Assembly (NCBI GenBank): GCA_965198095.1
Contig: OZ240239.1
Location: 1,984,001 to 2,048,000, forward strand
Direction of reading: 5' to 3'
Source: CBDFJH01 sp965198095
GTDB taxonomy: Bacteria > Latescibacterota > UBA2968 > GCA-2709665
DNA: 64,000 nt
Shown here: piece after piece, positions 59,777-64,000 of the stretch
Position numbering within the stretch: position 1 is the first letter of the stretch
How the letters are laid out: each line of letters starts with the position of its first letter
Program-made: the position numbers and the translations under genes
The notes under the pieces: generated by a model
What the model saw: the letters and a program-made list of their open reading frames with translations, nothing else
The model's database searches: none
Told to the model about the DNA's origin: nothing

Positions 59777-61321
59777 TCACGATCGCCGCAAGACCTGGCC
59801 CGGCAACTGACCGGTAGGCTTGCCCTTTTCGATCACAGGCTCGCCGTTGACCACGACGAAGTCGATCCCGATCGGGGGCTGGATCGGATCCTGGAACGTG
59901 GACTGTGCGTCGATCGTGTCCGGATCGAAGATGACGAGGTCTGCGGCCTTGCCTTTCGCGATCTGGCCACGGTCACCCAGCCCGAAACGGTTCGCGGGAA
60001 ACCCGCTCATCTTGTAGATAGCCTCTTCGAGCGACAGGAGCTTGCGCTCGCGAACGAACTGGCCAGGGACCCGGGCGAAGCAGCCGAAGCCACGGGGATG
60101 CGGGTGGGGGACGTCGTAGACGCCGTCGCTCGCAATCATCATCAGGGGATGGGTGGCCGTGCGCCTGATTTGTGCCTCGGCCTCCTCGGCCGGAATCTGC
60201 CACGGAAAGACGTAGCACTGGCGTCCCTCCTCTTCGAGGATCAGGTCGTAGGCGAAGGCCTCGGGCGGCTTTCCGGCCTGCTCCGCCGCCTCGGAAAGCG
60301 TAAGGCCTGTATGCCGACCCGATCCGGTATAGCCGATGATCTGGTTCGCCGCTCCCAGCCTTTCTGCCATGTGAGGGAGGGAGGCGTCCCGTACCGCCGG
60401 CCTGCGGAGCCGTTCGAGGACTTCATCCGGACTGCCGAGCTGATACGCCATCGGGAGCATCATCGTCATGTGCGTCATGCCGGCTGGGTAGAGGTAAGAT
60501 TCGAACGTGAGATCGATACCTTCGCGTTCCGCCTGTTCGACGACGTCGGCGATCTCGTCGCTGACGGTGGCGTGAGAGACGTGGACCGGAATGCCGGACC
60601 GTCGGGAGAGTTCCAGCGTCTCCTCCCAGGCGGCTTTCGGACCCAGGATCTGGAAGCGAAGGTGGGCAGCGTAGATGCCGCCGTGGGATTCCGCGATGCG
60701 GCAGAGGGTGACGAGTTCGGCAAGGTCGGCGTTCGAGCTGGGCTGGTAGTCCAGACCCAGACAGAGCGCCCCGGCGCCGGCTTCCATCCAGTCCCGCGTG
60801 AGGCGGCACATTTCATCGAGCTCATCGGCGGTTGCGGGGCGCGGGTCCCAGCCCATCGCGCCGAGCCGAACCGAGCAGTGCGGGACCTGGGGGTAGACGT
60901 TCGAAGGAATGTTCCCCGGGAAGAGGGCGAGGTAGTCTTCTATGGCCGGCCAGTCCAGATCCATTTCGGCGTTGCCGTAAGCGAAGCGGGTGTAGCTCCA
61001 CATCTCGCGGGCCCTGCCTTTCGGGAGACAGGCCCACCCGAAGCCATCGGGCGCCAGGAGCTGGGTCGTGACGCCCTGCCTCGGCCCGGCGAGACGGTCT
61101 CGCCCACCGAGGAGGGAGATTTCGGAGTGGACGTGGACGTCGATGAAGCCAGGACAGACGCACCGACCTGCGGCGTCAACCTCGCGCGCAGCTTCCGCCG
61201 CGCTCAGATCGCCGACTGCGGCGATCTGAGCGGCGATGATGCCGACGTCAGCCGGGAAGGGCGGCGCTGACCCCGTGCCGTCGACGACGAGGCCGTTGAG
61301 AATCAGCGTGTCGAATGTCAT
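59777..61321 (-). CDS. N-acyl-D-amino-acid deacylase-like amidohydrolase
   Basis: 514 residues. ILNGLVVDGTGSAPPFPADV, GFIDVHVHSE (HxH), AGALCLGLDYQPSSNADLAE, PVHVSHAT, ASDGVYDVPHPHPRGFGCFA and IAKGKAADLVIFDPDTI match the D-aminoacylase/dihydroorotase-like group of amidohydrolases. It is expected to hydrolyse N-acylated D-amino acids. GAGG precedes the ATG. It lies upstream of the ACP gene with about 160 bases between them. Confidence 0.75.
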   Translation of the reverse strand: MTFDTLILNGLVVDGTGSAPPFPADVGIIAAQIAAVGDLSAAEAAREVDAAGRCVCPGFIDVHVHSEISLLGGRDRLAGPRQGVTTQLLAPDGFGWACLPKGRAREMWSYTRFAYGNAEMDLDWPAIEDYLALFPGNIPSNVYPQVPHCSVRLGAMGWDPRPATADELDEMCRLTRDWMEAGAGALCLGLDYQPSSNADLAELVTLCRIAESHGGIYAAHLRFQILGPKAAWEETLELSRRSGIPVHVSHATVSDEIADVVEQAEREGIDLTFESYLYPAGMTHMTMMLPMAYQLGSPDEVLERLRRPAVRDASLPHMAERLGAANQIIGYTGSGRHTGLTLSEAAEQAGKPPEAFAYDLILEEEGRQCYVFPWQIPAEEAEAQIRRTATHPLMMIASDGVYDVPHPHPRGFGCFARVPGQFVRERKLLSLEEAIYKMSGFPANRFGLGDRGQIAKGKAADLVIFDPDTIDAQSTFQDPIQPPIGIDFVVVNGEPVIEKGKPTGQLPGQVLRRS

Positions 61322-61422
61322 GGGAGCCTCATTAGAGTAAGACGTTGCTATGTCACTCGGTGCTTGCGTTTTGCAATCCCTGATACGCCGTTGCCCTTAC
61401 GCACCCCACGACCCCGTCTCGT

Positions 61423-62574
61423 TCAAGTGGTGTTTGCGTAGACCGCTCGTTCAAACCGATTATAGACTTTCACGAAACGCGGATCCATGAACGGCAGGGA
61501 TTGGGTCATCATGAGACCGGCAACGTCGCAGGCCGGATCAAACCAGAAATGGGTGTTGAGGGCACCGGCCCACGACTGCGAACCGGCCGCACGCATCTCC
61601 GGCACATCTTCTTCCGTTCGCAGGAACCCAAGACTGTGGGTCTTCTCAAAGCCGGGGAAGAACTCTACATCTGCGGTGAGCGATGGATTAAGCGTTGTCA
61701 ACTTGCCGACGCGAAGTTGGCCAATATGGTTTGCAAGCATCATTCCCACACCAGCTTCGCTCAATATGCGGCACCCGTCCAACTGACCTTTGTTCAAAAA
61801 CATGCGCAGAAACCGCATGTAGTCGGGCGCGGTGGAGTAAAGGGCGTGTCCCATGCCGTAGAATTCTGGATTTGACGGCGGCGACAGATCAGAATCGACA
61901 AATCGACCCGTTTCGCCGCGAGCCCGGACAGCGGCGAGTCGATTCGCCACGTCATCTGTAACTTCAAAGCTTGTGTCGGGCATGTCAAGAGGATCGAATA
62001 TTTCGTCGTGGCAGAAGGCATCGATGCGGCGACCGTCGACGGCCTCGACCATCTGACCGAGCCAGTCAACGCCGATGCTGTAATCCCAGCGTTCGCCCGG
62101 TTCGGAGACGAGCGGGTAGTTAAGCGATGCCTTCAGGCCGGAAGCGATGGAGGGGTGTCCGGTGACTTCCATGTATCGAAGTACGTCGCGGTTGAATGAT
62201 TCATAGGCAAGACCGGATGTATGCGTTGCGAGATGGCGCACCGTTGGCCTGACCTTTGGTGGGCGAAGGCGTGGCGTGGCGCCATCGAATCCATCCAAGA
62301 CTTTGATCTCTCCGAATTGAGGCAGAATTCCCTCAGCGGGCGTATCGAGATCGAGTTCGCCACGATCGATCAGGATCATCGCAGCGGTTGCGCCAACCGC
62401 TTTGCTCATCGAAAAGATCCGGCAGACGGTGTCTTCAGCCGCCGCCAAACCCGGAGCCTGTTCACCCGCCACGCCAGACCAGCCGACGCCACTCGAAATT
62501 CCTGACATGGCGACCAAAAAAGGGACGTCGCCGGCGGCGACGGCGTGACTCAAAATGGCGTTTAGCTCTTTCAT
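61423..62574 (-). CDS. Serine hydrolase of the beta-lactamase/esterase fold
   Basis: 383 residues. SxxK nucleophile motif FSMSKAVGA (Ser55, Lys58), Tyr in the WDYSIGVDWLG motif, and SWAGALNTHFWFDP at the KTG position. This is the class C beta-lactamase-related family (PF00144), which includes esterases and D-aminopeptidases. No signal peptide, so probably cytosolic. Neighbouring D-aminoacylase suggests work on D-amino compounds. Confidence 0.8.
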   Translation of the reverse strand: MKELNAILSHAVAAGDVPFLVAMSGISSGVGWSGVAGEQAPGLAAAEDTVCRIFSMSKAVGATAAMILIDRGELDLDTPAEGILPQFGEIKVLDGFDGATPRLRPPKVRPTVRHLATHTSGLAYESFNRDVLRYMEVTGHPSIASGLKASLNYPLVSEPGERWDYSIGVDWLGQMVEAVDGRRIDAFCHDEIFDPLDMPDTSFEVTDDVANRLAAVRARGETGRFVDSDLSPPSNPEFYGMGHALYSTAPDYMRFLRMFLNKGQLDGCRILSEAGVGMMLANHIGQLRVGKLTTLNPSLTADVEFFPGFEKTHSLGFLRTEEDVPEMRAAGSQSWAGALNTHFWFDPACDVAGLMMTQSLPFMDPRFVKVYNRFERAVYANTT

Positions 62575-62660
62575 ATTCCCGTTGGATCTTCTTTGTAAGA
62601 ACGATCTCCCGCATCCATTAATTTAGGCACATCGTCTCCGTGGCTTCCCACTTTTTTCGT

Positions 62661-62690
62661 TCCGCGATCCGCCGCGATCCGCCGCAATCC
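62661..62690. repeat. Tandem 10-bp repeat
   Basis: About three copies of GCCGCGATCC (the last is GCCGCAATCC) in the 131-base gap between the beta-lactamase-fold gene and the OPT-like gene. Confidence 0.45.
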
Positions 62691-62705
62691 CCCGTGGAAG
62701 GCCGT

Positions 62706-64000
62706 TCACCACGTATTCAGCCGGTGTCCGTTGCCGGGGAACCAGATGACGTCGACGAGCACGCCCAGTCCGATTCCGGCCAGGAACCCGATCAACATGC
62801 CGAGGAAGAAGGGCGCTGTCTGTCTGTAACGCTCGAGACCGCCGACTTTGATGAGCAAGGTTCGGGTCAACCAGACTAGAAAGATTGATGAGATGCTGCT
62901 TCGCATGGTCCCGGAAGCGGAGATCGTGAACCCGATGGGATGGATCGGAAAGGCGGGGAAGCGCGTGCGCAGAAAATAGAGCAGGGCCGTGAAACCGCCT
63001 CCCAGGCAGAGGAATTTCACCCGATTCCAGTCGGTCCCGAATCCTTGCTGGATGCGCCGTGCCGTGAGCGGCCAGATCCCGCCGATCCCGTCATAGCTGC
63101 CTCCACCGAAGTTGTAGCTTCCCACGGCGTAGTAGCCTTGGTGCAGCGTAAACGTCACGACCGTCGCCGTTCCAATCGCTGCTCCGAGAAGGATGGCAGG
63201 CACGAGGGCCCTCCGGTAACGAACGGACATGGCGGCGCCGAGCCGGGGAATGTGGGCGAGTGTGGTCATGGCGAAGGTCTTGGCGTCGCAGAAAAACGTA
63301 TACGTAAGTCCGCCCAGAACGGCCGCGCTTGCCGGCCCCATCCCCGCGATGCCGAAGAGGTGCCAAGTAAAGGCTTGCGCCGTGATCGGTCCACGGAGGT
63401 AGATGAGCCCGCTCTCCACGATGATGCGTGCCAGACCCACATAGAGGACGACCGTGCCGAACCCGAAAGCCAGGAACGGTCCCAAGGCCATTCCGGCCCG
63501 GTGCAGCCAGAGGCTGATGTAGACGGCACAACCGATCAGCAGCCAGACCGCGGTCCGGTAGGACAGGAGCTCGCTCGAGTCGTCGATCTCACCCGTTTTC
63601 GTGAACGCCTTGCGACAGACCGCCGCGATGTGCGAGCGGGCGATCCAGAGCCCCCATCCGACAAAGACGATCATCCCCCCGAAGCTCTGCCACCCGATCG
63701 CAGCGTCGAAGGAGCACCACGGGTCGGGTCCGCCGATGTCGAACCCGATGCGGTTCTGAATTCCGACCTGCAGGATGGCAAGCAGATGAAAGAGCCAGAT
63801 GCTGACCAAGACCTCCGACTTGCAGAAGTAGGCGAAGGCCATGGACATGGGGTGGACTTTGAGCACAAAGCCGGGAAATCCCTTTGCGGTCGGGATGCCT
63901 TCTCCTCGGAGGAAGAGGTGCGGCAGTTCGGGGACGGAGACAAAGAACCAAGAGAGGATGTTCCAGGCCATGCCGCCGAGGACCAGACCGACCCCGGCCT
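62706..64000 (-). CDS. OPT-like polytopic membrane protein (5' end outside window)
   Basis: At least 431 residues, open to the window edge, with about ten hydrophobic segments. WGLWIARSHIAAV, LARIIVESGLIYLRGP, FHPIGFTIS-type (read HPIGFTISASGTMRSSISS) and GLGVLVDVIWF are like the large membrane proteins annotated in uncultured bacteria as DUF6784/DUF6785, distant members of the oligopeptide-transporter superfamily. N-terminal half of the usual ~600-residue protein is missing. Substrate unknown. Confidence 0.6.
   Translation of the reverse strand, partial: AGVGLVLGGMAWNILSWFFVSVPELPHLFLRGEGIPTAKGFPGFVLKVHPMSMAFAYFCKSEVLVSIWLFHLLAILQVGIQNRIGFDIGGPDPWCSFDAAIGWQSFGGMIVFVGWGLWIARSHIAAVCRKAFTKTGEIDDSSELLSYRTAVWLLIGCAVYISLWLHRAGMALGPFLAFGFGTVVLYVGLARIIVESGLIYLRGPITAQAFTWHLFGIAGMGPASAAVLGGLTYTFFCDAKTFAMTTLAHIPRLGAAMSVRYRRALVPAILLGAAIGTATVVTFTLHQGYYAVGSYNFGGGSYDGIGGIWPLTARRIQQGFGTDWNRVKFLCLGGGFTALLYFLRTRFPAFPIHPIGFTISASGTMRSSISSIFLVWLTRTLLIKVGGLERYRQTAPFFLGMLIGFLAGIGLGVLVDVIWFPGNGHRLNTW

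Noticed and set aside
59681..61270. Long plus-strand frame opposite the D-aminoacylase-like gene
   Set aside because: The minus-strand protein has HxH and other amidohydrolase motifs; the opposing frame has none.
1..64000. tRNA, rRNA or CRISPR arrays
   Set aside because: GTTCGA-type T-loop sequences occur only inside coding regions, and no regularly spaced repeats of 24-40 bases were found by eye.

Overview
The window is a dense, GC-rich (roughly 60%) bacterial chromosome segment with about 60 supportable genes, short spacers, many GTG/TTG starts and frequent 4-bp start/stop overlaps. An LptE-type lipoprotein implies a Gram-negative envelope, and mqnB/mqnD imply menaquinone made through futalosine. 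Several hypothetical families, and repeated copies of Gfo/Idh, HpcH/HpaI aldolase, D-2-hydroxyacid dehydrogenase and sugar-phosphate-isomerase-like genes, are typical of uncultured heterotrophic lineages such as Latescibacterota or Poribacteria. That placement is inference from gene content; no rRNA or universal marker other than ssb is present.

Layout. 0-4 kb: housekeeping genes (YIP1-like, DUF1844, LptE-like, NUDIX, cysK, ssb), with ssb flanked by two related two-hairpin elements. 4-11.7 kb: an O-methyltransferase, then a run of catabolic genes (Gfo/Idh, HpcH aldolase, M24 peptidase-like, D-2-hydroxyacid dehydrogenase), SRPBCC, YjbQ and pyroglutamyl peptidase. 11.7-13.0 kb: an insertion-sequence graveyard made of a 332-bp element with 24-bp terminal repeats and an orfA remnant, and an IS481-type transposase broken by a 19-nt palindrome. 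13.0-17.5 kb: a very GC-rich heterotetrameric sarcosine-oxidase-type locus (alpha-gamma fusion, beta, delta). 17.5-26.6 kb: two VOC proteins, YtoQ, a GH32/43-like propeller protein, an SDR, an HD phosphohydrolase, a queuosine-precursor transporter, an acyl-CoA ligase and proA.

26.7-39 kb is a second catabolic block: glycosidase-like protein, decayed GH32 gene, amidohydrolase, D-2-hydroxyacid dehydrogenases, sugar-isomerase TIM barrels, three unknown proteins, DUF1223, a D-cysteine-desulfhydrase-like enzyme and a PfkB kinase. 39-44 kb (minus strand): MFS transporter, an Nramp-related transporter lacking the metal motif, an SDR and kbl. 44-53 kb: gamma-glutamyltransferase, HpcH aldolase, queF, a GH-like secreted protein, a sugar isomerase, a bifunctional nuclease with a UVR motif, a DUF5069-like protein, a beta-hydroxyacid dehydrogenase and a nitroreductase.

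53-59.6 kb is a minus-strand series that may be one transcription unit: acyl carrier protein, a DRE-TIM enzyme best matching citrate Re-synthase, phosphate acetyltransferase, a malate/lactate-type dehydrogenase, mqnB, mqnD and a GarR-like reductase. 59.7-64 kb holds a D-aminoacylase-type amidohydrolase, a beta-lactamase-fold hydrolase and the C-terminal part of an OPT-like membrane protein. Overall the segment looks like a scavenger of sugars, hydroxy/sugar acids and N-methylated or D-amino compounds. The observations most worth checking are the sarcosine-oxidase fusion with a shortened FAD domain, the Re-citrate synthase/ACP/Pta group, the paired hairpins around ssb, and small palindromes associated with broken genes.
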